From Corynebacterium sp. zg-331 (GTDB taxonomy: Bacteria; Actinomycetota; Actinomycetes; Mycobacteriales; Mycobacteriaceae), in assembly GCF_014267345.1 (NCBI RefSeq), contig NZ_JACMYD010000003.1:62001-126000 (forward strand): 64,000 nt of DNA. The letters run 5' to 3'. Shown here piece after piece: positions 8,840 through 18,269 of this stretch. Made by a program: the position numbers and the translations under genes. Every line of letters begins with the position of its first letter. The stretch's first letter is position 1. The notes under the pieces are model-generated. The model did not search any database. It worked only from the letters and a program-made list of their open reading frames with translations, and had not been told where the DNA came from.

Positions 8840-9517
8840 ATGGAACTCCTCGCCCACCTGCTGACGGCGGATCCGGCCCGGCCCCGATTCACCGTCTACG
8901 ACGAGCACACCGCCTCCCGTCTCGACTTCTCCGCCCAGACCCTCGACAACTGGGCGGCCAAGGTGGGCAACATGCTCTACGAGGAATTAGACCTCGGCCC
9001 AGGTTCCCGCATCGCCATCTCCGTGCCCTGCGGCTGGCAGTCCTGCGTGATCGCCCTGGGCGCGCTGGCCGCCGGGGTGGAGTATGTCTTTGGCGAGGCC
9101 GCCGGGGCCGAGGCGAACTTCTGCGCGGCCGCACACGTGCCGGATCAGCCCGCCGGGGATCTCGTGGTGGTCACCGACGATCCCTTCGGCCGCGGCGTCG
9201 CGGAGACCGGCGGCACCCTGCCCGCCGGGGCCATCGACTTCGGCCCCACCGTGCGCTTTTACGGCGATCGTTTCCCCGCCCCCACCCCGCGCCTGGCGGA
9301 CCTGGCCGAGAAGGCGGATCTCCCCGCCGAGGCCCGAGTGCTGTCCACCGACTGGACCGACCGCGATGGCTTCCGCCGCACCGTGCTCGAACCCCTCGCC
9401 GTGGGCGGCTCCGCGGTGGTGGCCACCGGCATGGTCACCGAGGAGCGCCTGGCCGCCATCGCGGAGGCGGAAAAGGCCACGATGCGGCGCTCCTCTCGGC
9501 CGTCACGCCGCGAGTAG
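8840..9517 (+). CDS. TIGR03089 family protein
   Basis: Conserved actinobacterial protein of about 225 residues found next to the LCP gene (as Rv3268). It resembles the N-terminal part of acyl/AMP-ligase enzymes (LDFSAQTLDNWAAKVGNMLYEE, then IAISVPCGWQSCVIALGALAAG) but lacks the ATP-binding and catalytic regions. It is therefore probably not an active ligase. It begins 22 bp after the LCP stop and is likely cotranscribed. ATG 8840 is chosen; GTG 8834 two codons upstream is possible. The C-terminal tail is Arg/Ser-rich. Function unknown. Confidence 0.85.
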   Translation: MELLAHLLTADPARPRFTVYDEHTASRLDFSAQTLDNWAAKVGNMLYEELDLGPGSRIAISVPCGWQSCVIALGALAAGVEYVFGEAAGAEANFCAAAHVPDQPAGDLVVVTDDPFGRGVAETGGTLPAGAIDFGPTVRFYGDRFPAPTPRLADLAEKADLPAEARVLSTDWTDRDGFRRTVLEPLAVGGSAVVATGMVTEERLAAIAEAEKATMRRSSRPSRRE

Positions 9518-9586
9518 GACAGCGGCGCTCTCCCGCGCGCGGACGCGCACCCAGCACTGGTACCGGCACGCTGTCGGGAGCCGGGC

Positions 9587-10087
9587 CTAATCGCCCAGCA
9601 GGCGCCGTTGGAGCGCCGCGTCCTTGCGCTCCACCTCGGCGGCCAGGGCCTCCTGATAGGCCACCATCTTCTCGCGCAGGGCGTCATCCCCGGCGGACAG
9701 GATCCGCACGGCCAGCAGCCCGGCGTTCTTCGCCCCGCCGATGGACACGGTGGCCACGGGCACCCCGGCGGGCATCTGGACGATGGAGAGCAGGGAGTCC
9801 ATGCCGTCGAGGTCCTTGAGGGCGCGCGGCACCCCGATCACCGGCAGCGGGGTGGCGGCCGCCACCATGCCCGGCAGGTGCGCCGCCCCCCCGGCGCAGG
9901 CGATGATCGCCTTGAGACCCTGGCGGTGGGCGTTCTTGGCATAAGAGAGCATGCGCTCCGGGGTGCGGTGGGCGGAGACCACGCCCACTTCGAAGGGCAC
10001 ACCGAACTCGGCGAGGACCTCCGCGGCGGGGGCCACGGTGTCCCAGTCGGAGTCGGAGCCCATGATGAGGCCAACGAGGGGGGTCAT
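9587..10087 (-). CDS. purE: N5-carboxyaminoimidazole ribonucleotide mutase
   Basis: Class I PurE, converting N5-CAIR to CAIR in purine synthesis, working with the adjacent PurK. It has 166 residues. Motifs: [10 protein letters not shown] near the N-terminus (CAIR binding), VVSAHRTP with the catalytic His, and the glycine-rich [13 protein letters not shown] 10087 is the family start, although the frame stays open 72 codons upstream inside purK. It lies 32 bp downstream of purK on the same strand and is convergent with the TIGR03089 gene. Confidence 0.97.
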   Translation of the reverse strand: MTPLVGLIMGSDSDWDTVAPAAEVLAEFGVPFEVGVVSAHRTPERMLSYAKNAHRQGLKAIIACAGGAAHLPGMVAAATPLPVIGVPRALKDLDGMDSLLSIVQMPAGVPVATVSIGGAKNAGLLAVRILSAGDDALREKMVAYQEALAAEVERKDAALQRRLLGD

Positions 10088-10119
10088 GCGAGTGCGTCCT
10101 TTCTGGGTCAGCGGAGAGG

Positions 10120-11355
10120 TTAGTGCGCGGCGGGAACCCAGCCGTCGGCCCAGCGCCCGTGCACCAGGTAATAGGCGGCCAGGTCCGCCTCCCGGACGGT
10201 GGTGGCGACGTCCCGGCCGCAGAGATTGACGTGGCCGAGCTTGCGCCCCGGGCGGTGCTCCTTGCCGTAGAGGTGAATCTTGGCCGCGGGGAACCGGCGC
10301 CACACCTGCGCCATGCGCTCGGGCAGCGGCTCGGCGGGGTCCTCGGGGCCGCCGAGGGTATTGACCATCACGGTCACCGGGGCGGTGGGCGCGGTATCCC
10401 CCAGGGGAAGGTCCAGCACGGCGCGCAGGTGCTGCTCGAACTGGCTGGTAGCGGAGCCGTCCTGGGTCCAGTGCCCGGTGTTGTGGGGACGCATGGCCAG
10501 CTCGTTGACCCAGTAGCTGCCCCCCGTGTCAAAGAGCTCCACCGCCAGCACCCCGGTCACCCCGAGGCGGGCGGCAATATCCTCCGCCAGGGTGCGCAGC
10601 GCGCGATCGTCCTGCGCGCTCATGGTCGGAGCGGGGGCAATCGCCCGGTGGCAAATGCCGTCCTTCTGCTGGGACTCCACCACCGGCCAGGTTGCCACCT
10701 CACCGGAGGGGGTGCGCGCCACCATCGCGGACAGCTCGCAGCGAAAGTTCACCTTTTCCTCCGCCATGAGGGCCACCCCCGTGGCCAGAAGGTCCTCGAC
10801 CAGCGCCGCCAGCTCCTCGCGTCCCTCGGGGAACCACACCCCGTGACCGTCGTAACCGCCGCGGCAGGCCTTGAGGCACACCCGGCCCTCCACCTCCTCG
10901 TGAAAGTCCAACGCCTGCGCCACGGAGGCAACTTCGCTAAAGCGCGGCACCGGAAAACCCAGTTCCCGCAAACGGCGGCGCTGGGCCAGCTTGTCCTGGG
11001 CGTACAGGAGGGCCTCCGGGCGCGGCTGCACGCTGATCCCCTCCTCGATCAACGCGCGCAGGTGCTCGCTGGGCACGTGCTCGTGATCGAAGGTCACCGC
11101 GCTGGCCCCCCGGGCGGCGGCACGCAGGTCCTCACGATCCCGGTAATCGCCCACCACAACGTCGGCGACCACCTGCGCGGCCGAGGCTTTCGGGGAACCG
11201 GCCAACAGGCGCACGGATTGCCCCAGCTCGATGGCGGCGGTGTGCATCATTCGGGCCAATTGGCCGTCACCGATCACGGCCACCACGGGCTGCCCCGGTG
11301 CGTGAGCGTCGGGATTTCCTTGGGGGTTTTTTGCTGCGTCCTTCACGCTGCTCAA
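10120..11355 (-). CDS. purK: N5-carboxyaminoimidazole ribonucleotide synthase
   Basis: ATP-grasp enzyme that carboxylates AIR with bicarbonate to N5-CAIR, the substrate of PurE. The N-terminal domain starts [13 protein letters not shown]. The ATP-grasp region includes FDHEHVPSE, the lysine-bearing [12 protein letters not shown] and the metal site VELFDTGG...[13 protein letters not shown]. About 411 residues. The start is unclear: TTG 11355 has AAGGAG 11 bases upstream, while GTG 11346 is a shorter option. It is divergent from the ABC exporter operon, with only about 60 bp between starts. Confidence 0.96.
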   Translation of the reverse strand: MSSVKDAAKNPQGNPDAHAPGQPVVAVIGDGQLARMMHTAAIELGQSVRLLAGSPKASAAQVVADVVVGDYRDREDLRAAARGASAVTFDHEHVPSEHLRALIEEGISVQPRPEALLYAQDKLAQRRRLRELGFPVPRFSEVASVAQALDFHEEVEGRVCLKACRGGYDGHGVWFPEGREELAALVEDLLATGVALMAEEKVNFRCELSAMVARTPSGEVATWPVVESQQKDGICHRAIAPAPTMSAQDDRALRTLAEDIAARLGVTGVLAVELFDTGGSYWVNELAMRPHNTGHWTQDGSATSQFEQHLRAVLDLPLGDTAPTAPVTVMVNTLGGPEDPAEPLPERMAQVWRRFPAAKIHLYGKEHRPGRKLGHVNLCGRDVATTVREADLAAYYLVHGRWADGWVPAAH

Positions 11356-11418
11356 CTATAGTCATGCTCCTTATCTCACCCCGAGGAAAGCACGACCCCG
11401 CGCTGCTAGCCTTATCGG

Positions 11419-13161
11419 GTGAATTTTTTGCGCCTCCTCGGCTCGCGGGCCCGCCCCCACGCCGGTGCCCTCGCCGCCATCCTCGTCCTACAGACCGCCT
11501 CCACCATCGCCACGCTCTACCTGCCCTCGCTCAATGCCCGCATCATCGACGAGGGGGTTGCGCGCGGGGACGTGGACCTGATCTGGCGCCTCGGGGCGAT
11601 CATGCTCGGCGTGGCGTTCGTCCAGGTCATCACCGCATGCATCGCCGTATGGTTCGGCGCGCGCACCTCCATGGGCATGGGGCGCGGCCTTCGCGCCGAC
11701 GTCTTTCGCCGGGTGGCGGACTTCTCCGCGCAAGACGTCGGTCGCTTCGGCGCGGCCACCCTGATTAGCCGCGGCACCAACGACGTCCAGCAGGTGCAGA
11801 TGACGTACATGATGATGCTGAACTTCATGGCCCCGGCCCCCATCATGATGATCGGCGGCGTCGTCATGGCCCTGCGCGAGGATCCCGGCCTGTCCTGGCT
11901 CGTGGTGGTCAGCGTGCTCGTGCTCCTCGCCGCCGTGGCGCTCATCATCGCCCGGCTCATGCCGCTGTTTACCGGCCAGCAGCGCACGATCGACGCCCTC
12001 AACGCGGTGCTGCGCGAGCAGATCACCGGCATCCGGGTGGTACGCGCCTTTACCAGGGAGGACCATGAGGCCGCGCGCTTCGATCGCACCAATGCCGAGC
12101 TCACCTCCCTCTCGGTGCGGATCGGCAACCTCTTCGTGCTGCTCTTCCCCGTCATCATGCTCATTCTCAACCTGGCTACGGGGGCGGTGATGTGGTTCGG
12201 CGGGCGGCGCGTGGACGCCGGGGTGGTCGAGGTCGGCTCGCTGACGGCCTTCCTGCAATACCTCATGCAGATCCTCACCGCCGTGATGATGGGCGCCTTC
12301 ATGGCCATGATGCTGCCGCGCGCCCTCGTCTGCGCGGGCCGCATCGCGGAAGTGCTGGACCACTCCTCCTCGATCCCAGAGCCGACGCAACCGCAACGCC
12401 CCGACGGCCGCGGCGGCGTGGTGGAGTTCGACCACGTGAGCTTTTCCTACCCCGGCGCGGAGGCCCCGGTGCTGCGAGACATCTCCCTGAGCGCCCGCCC
12501 CGGCCAGGTCACCGCCATCATCGGGGCCACCGGCTCGGGCAAGACCACGCTGCTCAGTCTCATCCCGCGCCTCCACACCGCCACCCGGGGCCGGGTGCTC
12601 CTCGACGGCACGGACGTCACCGCGATGTCCCACGCGGACATCGCGGCGCGCGTGAGCACGGTGCCGCAGCGGCCTTACCTGTTCTCCGGTACCGTGCGCT
12701 CCAACCTCGCCATGGGCAACCCCCGGGCCAGCGAGGAGGAGATGTGGGCGGCGCTGCGCACCGCGCAGGCGGATTTCGTGCACGACCTGGATATGCGCCT
12801 CTCCCAGGGCGGCACCAACATTTCCGGCGGGCAGCGCCAGCGCCTCTGCATCGCCCGCATGCTCGTGGCCGCCCCCGCCGTCTATCTCTTCGACGACTCC
12901 TTCTCCGCGCTGGACACGACCACGGACGCACGACTGCGCGCCGCCCTGGCCCCCGCGCTGGCCCGGGCCACGACGATCATGGTGGCTCAGCGGGTCAGCT
13001 CCATCCGGCACGCCGACCACATCCTCGTGCTCGAGGCCGGGGAGATCGTTGCCCGCGGCACCCACGCTGAACTGCTGGAATCCTCCGAGACCTACCGCGA
13101 GATCGTCCGCTCCCAGGACGCCGACCCCGCCGATGCCACCGAGGAGGTGCGCCCATCGTGA
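11419..13161 (+). CDS. ABC exporter half-transporter with degenerate Walker B (subunit 1)
   Basis: Fused membrane and ATPase domains (580 residues): six membrane segments over about 1-300, then the nucleotide-binding domain. Walker A is GATGSGKTT (near 370) and the signature is ISGGQRQ. Walker B reads YLFDDSFSALD, so the usual catalytic Glu is Asp493. The next gene has a canonical Glu but an altered signature, which is the asymmetry known for heterodimeric exporters (TM287/288, BmrCD types). The GTG 11419 start immediately precedes the coding region. Its stop overlaps the second subunit's GTG. Substrate unknown; likely multidrug or lipid. Confidence 0.92.
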   Translation: MNFLRLLGSRARPHAGALAAILVLQTASTIATLYLPSLNARIIDEGVARGDVDLIWRLGAIMLGVAFVQVITACIAVWFGARTSMGMGRGLRADVFRRVADFSAQDVGRFGAATLISRGTNDVQQVQMTYMMMLNFMAPAPIMMIGGVVMALREDPGLSWLVVVSVLVLLAAVALIIARLMPLFTGQQRTIDALNAVLREQITGIRVVRAFTREDHEAARFDRTNAELTSLSVRIGNLFVLLFPVIMLILNLATGAVMWFGGRRVDAGVVEVGSLTAFLQYLMQILTAVMMGAFMAMMLPRALVCAGRIAEVLDHSSSIPEPTQPQRPDGRGGVVEFDHVSFSYPGAEAPVLRDISLSARPGQVTAIIGATGSGKTTLLSLIPRLHTATRGRVLLDGTDVTAMSHADIAARVSTVPQRPYLFSGTVRSNLAMGNPRASEEEMWAALRTAQADFVHDLDMRLSQGGTNISGGQRQRLCIARMLVAAPAVYLFDDSFSALDTTTDARLRAALAPALARATTIMVAQRVSSIRHADHILVLEAGEIVARGTHAELLESSETYREIVRSQDADPADATEEVRPS

Positions 13162-15125
13162 CCCAGAACCACAACGACGCCGCCGACCTATCCGAACAGG
13201 AGATCCTGGATCTTCAAGGCAAGGTCGGCACGGGCGACTGGTCCGGCCCCGCGCCGCGCCAGGCCAAGAACTTCCGCACCGGGGCCGCCCGCCTGCTCGG
13301 CCTGCTCTCCCCCTACCGGGGGTCTCTCGCCCTGGTCGCGGGCCTGGTGAGCCTCTCGGTGGCGCTCAACGTGTACGCCCCTCGCGTCACCGGCTACGCC
13401 ATGGACGTGATCTTCTCCGGGGCCCTCGGCGCCCGCCTACCCGCCGGGGTGCCCAAGGAACAGATCGTCTCCGGGTTGCGCGCCGAGGGCAGCGACACCC
13501 TCGCGGACATGCTCGACCGCACGGACGCCACCCCCGGGGTGGGCATCGACCTGTCCCGCCTGGGCTGGCTCATCGCCGCCATCCTCGTCCTCTACCTGGT
13601 CGCCTCGGCGCTCATGTGGTTGCAGGGATTCATCCTCAACCGCCTGGTCATGCGCGCGGTTTACGAGCTACGCCGCGATGTGGAGGCTAAGATTCACCGC
13701 CTCCCGCTCTCCTACTTCGACACCAGCAAGCGCGGCGACGTGCTCTCGCGCACCACGAACGACGTCGATAACATCCAGCAGGCCCTGCAGCAGGCCCTGG
13801 CCCAGGCGCTCAACGCCCTACTCATGGTGATCGGCATCACCGCGATGATGTTCTGGGTGTCCTGGCAGCTCGCCCTGGTGGCCCTGCTCTCCCTGCCGCT
13901 GACCGGGGTCGTGCTCGCCGTCATCGGGTCGCGCTCCCAGAGACAATTCGCCACCCAGTGGCGCGCCACCGGCCTGCTCAACGGACACGTGGAGGAGGCC
14001 TTCTCCGGACACGAGGTGCTGCACGTCTTTGGCCGCACGGACGCCGCCGTGGCCGAGTTCGAGGAACGCAACCAGGAACTCTTCCGTGCCAGCGCCACGG
14101 CGCAGTTTCTCTCCGGCATGATGATGCCGGTCATGCAGTTCATCTCCTACCTGTCCTACGTGGGCATCGCCGTGCTCGGCGGGCTGCGGGTGGCCTCCGG
14201 GGCCATGAGCCTGGGCGAGGCCACCGCCTTCATCCAGTACTCTCGCCAGTTCAACCAACCGCTCGGGGAACTCGGCGGCATGATGCAGATGCTGCAATCC
14301 GGCGTGGCCTCCGCCGAGCGCGTCTTCGAGCTGCTCGATGCCACCGAGCAAAGCCCCGACCGCGCCACCGCCCAGGCCCCGGGTCGCGCCCGGGGCCTGG
14401 TGGAGTTCGAGGACGTCGCCTTCGGGTACCGCCCGGACACTCCGCTGATCACCGGGCTTGATCTGCGCGTGACCCCGGGGCAGACCGCCGCCATCGTGGG
14501 CCCCACCGGGGCGGGCAAGACCACCCTGGTCAACCTCATCATGCGCTTCTACGAGATCGACGCCGGACGCATCACCCTAGATGGCACGGACATCCGCGAC
14601 CTGTCTCGCCGGGAGCTGCGCTCCCAGGTGGGGATGGTGCTCCAGGACGCCGTGCTCTTCGAGGGCACCATCGCGGATAACATTCGCTATGGTCGGCTCG
14701 ACGCCACCGACGAGGAGGTCATCGCCGCGGCCAAGGCCACCTACGTGGATCGTTTTGTGCGCACCCTGCCCGAGGGCTACGCCACCCGCATCGACGGCGA
14801 CGGCGGGGCGTTGTCGGCCGGGGAGCGCCAGCTGATCACCATCGCGCGAGCCTTCCTCGCCTGCCCCGCGCTGCTCATTCTCGACGAGGCCACCTCCTCG
14901 GTGGATACCCGCACGGAGGTGCTGGTGCAAAAGGCGATGAGCGCCCTGCGCGCCGAACGCACCTCCTTCGTCATCGCCCATCGCCTCTCCACGATCCGCG
15001 ACGCGGACGTGATCGTAGTGATGGTGGACGGCGCCATCGCGGAGCAGGGATCCCACGAGGAACTCCTCGCTCGCGACGGGGTGTACGCCCGGCTGCACGC
15101 CGCGCAGTTTCACCGGGAGGACTAA
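13158..15125 (+). CDS. ABC exporter half-transporter with canonical ATPase site (subunit 2)
   Basis: Partner of the preceding gene, overlapping it by 4 bp (GTGA). It has 655 residues: a long hydrophilic N-terminus (about 1-45), six membrane segments with a large first extracellular loop, then the ATPase. Walker A is GPTGAGKTT, Walker B LLILDEATSSVD with catalytic Glu577, and the H-loop is IAHRLST. The signature is degenerate (LSAGERQ instead of LSGGQ). Together the pair would form one consensus and one degenerate ATP site. The family is TmrAB/BmrCD-like. It is convergent with the PH-domain gene 12 bp downstream. Confidence 0.92.
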   Translation: MTQNHNDAADLSEQEILDLQGKVGTGDWSGPAPRQAKNFRTGAARLLGLLSPYRGSLALVAGLVSLSVALNVYAPRVTGYAMDVIFSGALGARLPAGVPKEQIVSGLRAEGSDTLADMLDRTDATPGVGIDLSRLGWLIAAILVLYLVASALMWLQGFILNRLVMRAVYELRRDVEAKIHRLPLSYFDTSKRGDVLSRTTNDVDNIQQALQQALAQALNALLMVIGITAMMFWVSWQLALVALLSLPLTGVVLAVIGSRSQRQFATQWRATGLLNGHVEEAFSGHEVLHVFGRTDAAVAEFEERNQELFRASATAQFLSGMMMPVMQFISYLSYVGIAVLGGLRVASGAMSLGEATAFIQYSRQFNQPLGELGGMMQMLQSGVASAERVFELLDATEQSPDRATAQAPGRARGLVEFEDVAFGYRPDTPLITGLDLRVTPGQTAAIVGPTGAGKTTLVNLIMRFYEIDAGRITLDGTDIRDLSRRELRSQVGMVLQDAVLFEGTIADNIRYGRLDATDEEVIAAAKATYVDRFVRTLPEGYATRIDGDGGALSAGERQLITIARAFLACPALLILDEATSSVDTRTEVLVQKAMSALRAERTSFVIAHRLSTIRDADVIVVMVDGAIAEQGSHEELLARDGVYARLHAAQFHRED

Positions 15126-15137
15126 TCCCCCGGCGGG

Positions 15138-15596
15138 CTACCACCGCACCAGATCGGTGATCGCCTGGGCCACCTTCTTCGGTCGCGGCAGGCGGGCAAA
15201 CACCACGGGGCGGTCGTAGCCGGCAAGGCCCAGGGCCACCCGGCCGCGACCCCGCTTGCGCGCCCCGCGCACCCGGTGCAGCGCAATCTCCTCGGTGCGC
15301 GCGCGCCACCCCGGCCCGCGCACCACGATGCGCTGGGTGGTCACCATGAACCGTTGCCGTCGCGCCCGGCGCAGCGGCAGCAGCAGCCGCCACGCCAGGG
15401 CCAGCGCCCACGCCCCCACCAGGGCGTTGCGCAGATCCAGGTTCACCGCCACCTCGGGGCGGTCCAGGTAGCCGACGCCGATCCAGGCCACGCCGGTGAG
15501 CACGATGGCCTCGAGGGCGGGAAAAATCAGCGTGCTCAGCGGGGCGCAGACGTCCACCACCATCCGTTCCCCGGGGCCAAGGCGAAAGGCAGCCAT
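15138..15596 (-). CDS. PH-domain membrane protein
   Basis: A 152-residue protein with two predicted membrane segments (about 20-44 and 57-75), followed by a bacterial PH-like (YdbS/YdbT type) region from RRQRFMVTTQRIVVRGPG. It corresponds in position to Rv3278c, next to birA. It ends convergently with the ABC exporter operon and begins 7 bp after the birA stop on the same strand, so the two are likely cotranscribed. The sequence shows no catalytic motif, and its function is unknown. Confidence 0.85.
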   Translation of the reverse strand: MAAFRLGPGERMVVDVCAPLSTLIFPALEAIVLTGVAWIGVGYLDRPEVAVNLDLRNALVGAWALALAWRLLLPLRRARRQRFMVTTQRIVVRGPGWRARTEEIALHRVRGARKRGRGRVALGLAGYDRPVVFARLPRPKKVAQAITDLVRW

Positions 15597-15603
15597 GTTC
15601 CCG

Positions 15604-16383
15604 CTACCCCTCGACGGCGCGCCGCAGGTGCGTCACGTCCCCGGCGGAGAACTCCTGGCGGCCCCGATCGGTCTCCACGATCAGGGCCCCCGTGGCGGAG
15701 ACGTCCACCGCCGTTCCCTCGATGCTGTCCGCCCAGCGCTCCACGCGCACCTCCGCGCCCAGGGTGGCGCAGCGCGCCCGGTAGTCGCGCAGCAGGGCGG
15801 GACTCGCGCAATACCACTGCTGAACCCGGTCCTCCAGGGCGTTCAGGAACCCGGCCGCGATCTCCGCCGGCTCGTGCGCGAGGCCCTCCAGGACCAGGGA
15901 GGTGGCGTGGTCCACGGGCAGCTCGTCGCGGTCCAGGGCGAGGTTGATCCCGCAGCCCACCACCACGCGGGGCGCGGCGTCCAGGTCGGCGGCCTCCACG
16001 AGGATTCCGCACACCTTGCGCCCGCCGAGGAGGACGTCGTTGGGCCACTTCAACGCCGCGCGCGGTACGGTATCGACCACCGCCAGCCCCACCGCCAGGG
16101 GCAGCAGGCCAAGGCGATCCACGAGCTTGATCCCCGGCCGGTACAACACGGAGATCGCCAGTTGCTTATCCGGCACCCCCACCCAGTGCCGGTGCAGGCG
16201 CCCGCGACCGGCGGTTTGGTGGCGGGCGATGAGCACGGCGCGGTCGGGGGCGTCCCCCTGCTCCAGGAGATCCGCGTTGGTCGAACCCGTCTGCGCCACC
16301 ACTCGCAGCCGGGAGTAGCTTCCCGCTCGCCCGCCTAGGTGCCGCCGGAGCGCTGCTTCATCCATGCCCACCACCATACCCAC
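15604..16383 (-). CDS. birA: Biotin--[acetyl-CoA-carboxylase] ligase
   Basis: Attaches biotin to carrier domains; its likely targets in this window are AccBC and Pyc. Roughly 255 residues. Biotin and ATP contact motifs: TGSTNADLLE, the GRGRLHRHW glycine-rich loop, KWPNDVLLGGRKVCGILVEA, and a C-terminal SH3-like part (ATGALIVETDRG). There is no N-terminal DNA-binding domain, so it is a monofunctional ligase. Start: three in-frame Met codons occur (16383, 16377 and 16365), and the first is given here. It is divergent from accD. Confidence 0.95.
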   Translation of the reverse strand: MGMVVGMDEAALRRHLGGRAGSYSRLRVVAQTGSTNADLLEQGDAPDRAVLIARHQTAGRGRLHRHWVGVPDKQLAISVLYRPGIKLVDRLGLLPLAVGLAVVDTVPRAALKWPNDVLLGGRKVCGILVEAADLDAAPRVVVGCGINLALDRDELPVDHATSLVLEGLAHEPAEIAAGFLNALEDRVQQWYCASPALLRDYRARCATLGAEVRVERWADSIEGTAVDVSATGALIVETDRGRQEFSAGDVTHLRRAVEG

Positions 16384-16461
16384 CGGGCGCAGCGCCTCTT
16401 TCGACCTCGGCGGGGCCAGCCATGCGCTCCCGCTCCGGGCGCACCGTTAGAATGAGCAACT

Positions 16462-18024
16462 ATGACTGATCTTTCCACCACCGCCGGAAAGCTGGCAGAC
16501 CTCACCGCCCGCCTCGCCGAGGCGCAGGCCCCCGCGGGCGAGCGCGCCATCGCCGAGGTTCACGCGGCCGGACGGCTCACCGCCCGCGAGCGCATCGGTG
16601 CGCTCCTCGACGCCGACACGTTCGTCGAGGTCGATGCCCTGGCCCGCCACCGCGTCTCCGAGTACGGGCTGGACGCCAACCGCCCGGCCACCGACGGGGT
16701 GGTGGCCGGGTACGGCACCGTGGCCGGGCGCAAGGTCTGCGTCTATGCCCAGGACGCCACCATCTTCGACGGTCGCCTGGGCGAGGTCTACGGCGAGAAG
16801 ATCCTCAAGATTCACCAGCTCGCCGCCAAGACCGGCGTGCCGGTGATCGCCTTCCTGGAGGGCGCCGGGGCGCGCGCCGCCGAGGGGACCGCGGCGCTCT
16901 CCTTCTACGCCCGCATCCTGGCCGCCGCCACCCAGGCCTCCGGGGTGATACCGCACGTCGCGGTTCTCACCGGGCGGGTCACCGGCCCGCACGCCCTGCT
17001 CGCGGGCGCCGCGGACCTCCTTATCATGGTGGAGAGCCAGGCCCAGCTGCGGCTCGGCGAGGACCCCGGCGAGGAATCCCTGGGGGCCCGCGAGCACGCG
17101 GAGCACTCCGGCGTCGCGCACCTGACCGCGGCCGATGATGCCCAGGCCATCGACGCCCTGCGCGGACTGCTCGGCTACCTCCCCTCGAATAACCGCGCCG
17201 AGGCCCCCCGGCCGGTGGAATCCCGGATCACCGGTTCCATCGAAGAAAACCTCTCCGCCTCGGACACCGAGCTCAACGCCCTGATCCCGGATGACCCGCA
17301 CGCCCCCTACGACATGCGCGAGATCGTCTCCCGGGTCGTGGACAACCACCAGTTCCTGGAGATCCAGGGGCGGTACGCCACCAACGTCCTCACCGGCTTC
17401 GCGCGCATCGAGGGTCGCGCGGTGGGGATCGTGGCCAACCAACCCGCCCGAGACTCCGGCCGGCTGGATTCCCGTGCTGCGAGCAAGGCCGCGCGCTTCA
17501 TCCGCACCTGCGACGCCTTTAACGTCCCCGTCGTCTCCTTCGTGGACGCACCGGGCTTCCTTCCCGGCGCGGACGAGGAGCTCGGCGGGGTGGTGCGCAG
17601 CGTGGCCAAGCTGGTCTACGCCTACGCGGAGGCCTCCGTGGGAACCATCACCGTGATCACCCGGCACGCCATCGGCGCCGCCAGCGTGGTCATGGGGGCC
17701 AAGGACCTCGGCGCGGATCTGGTGTTCGCGTGGCCCACCGCCCAGCTTGCGGCGATGCACTCCGAGGCCGCCGTGCCCGAGATTCACGCCGCGGAGCTGG
17801 CCAAGGCGCACCGCAAGGGCAAAGACGTCGAGGCCCTCAAAGCCAGGTACCTCGCCGAGTACGACGAACGCCACCTCTCGCCTTATCAGGCCGCCGAGCG
17901 CGGCATGGTCGATGCGGTCATCCCGCCGGAACGCACGCGCGGCCACCTGGTCGAGGGCCTGCGCCTGCTCGATCGCAAGGTCACCTATCCGCCGGCGAAG
18001 AAGCACGGCAACATCGCACTCTAG
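16462..18024 (+). CDS. accD: Acyl-CoA carboxylase carboxyltransferase (beta) subunit
   Basis: Carboxyltransferase subunit (DtsR/AccD5-like) that moves CO2 from biotinyl-AccBC to acyl-CoA for fatty and mycolic acid synthesis. It has 520 residues with crotonase-fold halves. The N-half contains LEGAGARAAEG and GPHALLAGAADLLIMVE; the C-half contains the acyl-binding FVDAPGFLPG and ITRHAIGAASVVM. C. glutamicum carries two such genes (dtsR1, dtsR2) side by side here, whereas this window has one. ATG 16462 lies 78 bp from the divergent birA. It is followed 12 bp later by accE, so the two form an operon. Acetyl- versus propionyl-CoA preference cannot be read from the sequence. Confidence 0.94.
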   Translation: MTDLSTTAGKLADLTARLAEAQAPAGERAIAEVHAAGRLTARERIGALLDADTFVEVDALARHRVSEYGLDANRPATDGVVAGYGTVAGRKVCVYAQDATIFDGRLGEVYGEKILKIHQLAAKTGVPVIAFLEGAGARAAEGTAALSFYARILAAATQASGVIPHVAVLTGRVTGPHALLAGAADLLIMVESQAQLRLGEDPGEESLGAREHAEHSGVAHLTAADDAQAIDALRGLLGYLPSNNRAEAPRPVESRITGSIEENLSASDTELNALIPDDPHAPYDMREIVSRVVDNHQFLEIQGRYATNVLTGFARIEGRAVGIVANQPARDSGRLDSRAASKAARFIRTCDAFNVPVVSFVDAPGFLPGADEELGGVVRSVAKLVYAYAEASVGTITVITRHAIGAASVVMGAKDLGADLVFAWPTAQLAAMHSEAAVPEIHAAELAKAHRKGKDVEALKARYLAEYDERHLSPYQAAERGMVDAVIPPERTRGHLVEGLRLLDRKVTYPPAKKHGNIAL

Positions 18025-18036
18025 GGAGGAACTGGC

Positions 18037-18246
18037 ATGACCGACGCTTTTACCCCCCGCCTGCGGGTGCTCTCCGGGGCACCCGATGCGACAGAAATCG
18101 AGGCCCTGCGCCGGGCCCTGGGCGAGCTGGCCCGCAAGGAACATCTCAAGACCACGGTCGACCCCGACCGCTGGGGCCGCCCGGACGATTACTTTTCCCC
18201 TCGCCCCTTTAATCCCCGCGCTTTCCGCGCCGTCCCCTACCGCTGA
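18037..18246 (+). CDS. accE: Acyl-CoA carboxylase epsilon subunit
   Basis: Small actinobacterial epsilon subunit that stabilises the AccBC-AccD complex. 69 residues, beginning MTDAFTPRLRVLSGAPDATEI, where the LRVLSGxPDxxEIxAL pattern is the family hallmark. It ends with the W-G-R-P stretch. It sits 12 bp after accD behind a GGAGGAA-type ribosome site and 23 bp before maf, so the three genes are probably one transcript. Confidence 0.92.
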   Translation: MTDAFTPRLRVLSGAPDATEIEALRRALGELARKEHLKTTVDPDRWGRPDDYFSPRPFNPRAFRAVPYR

Positions 18247-18269
18247 CCTCACCCGGCAAGGAGCAAACC

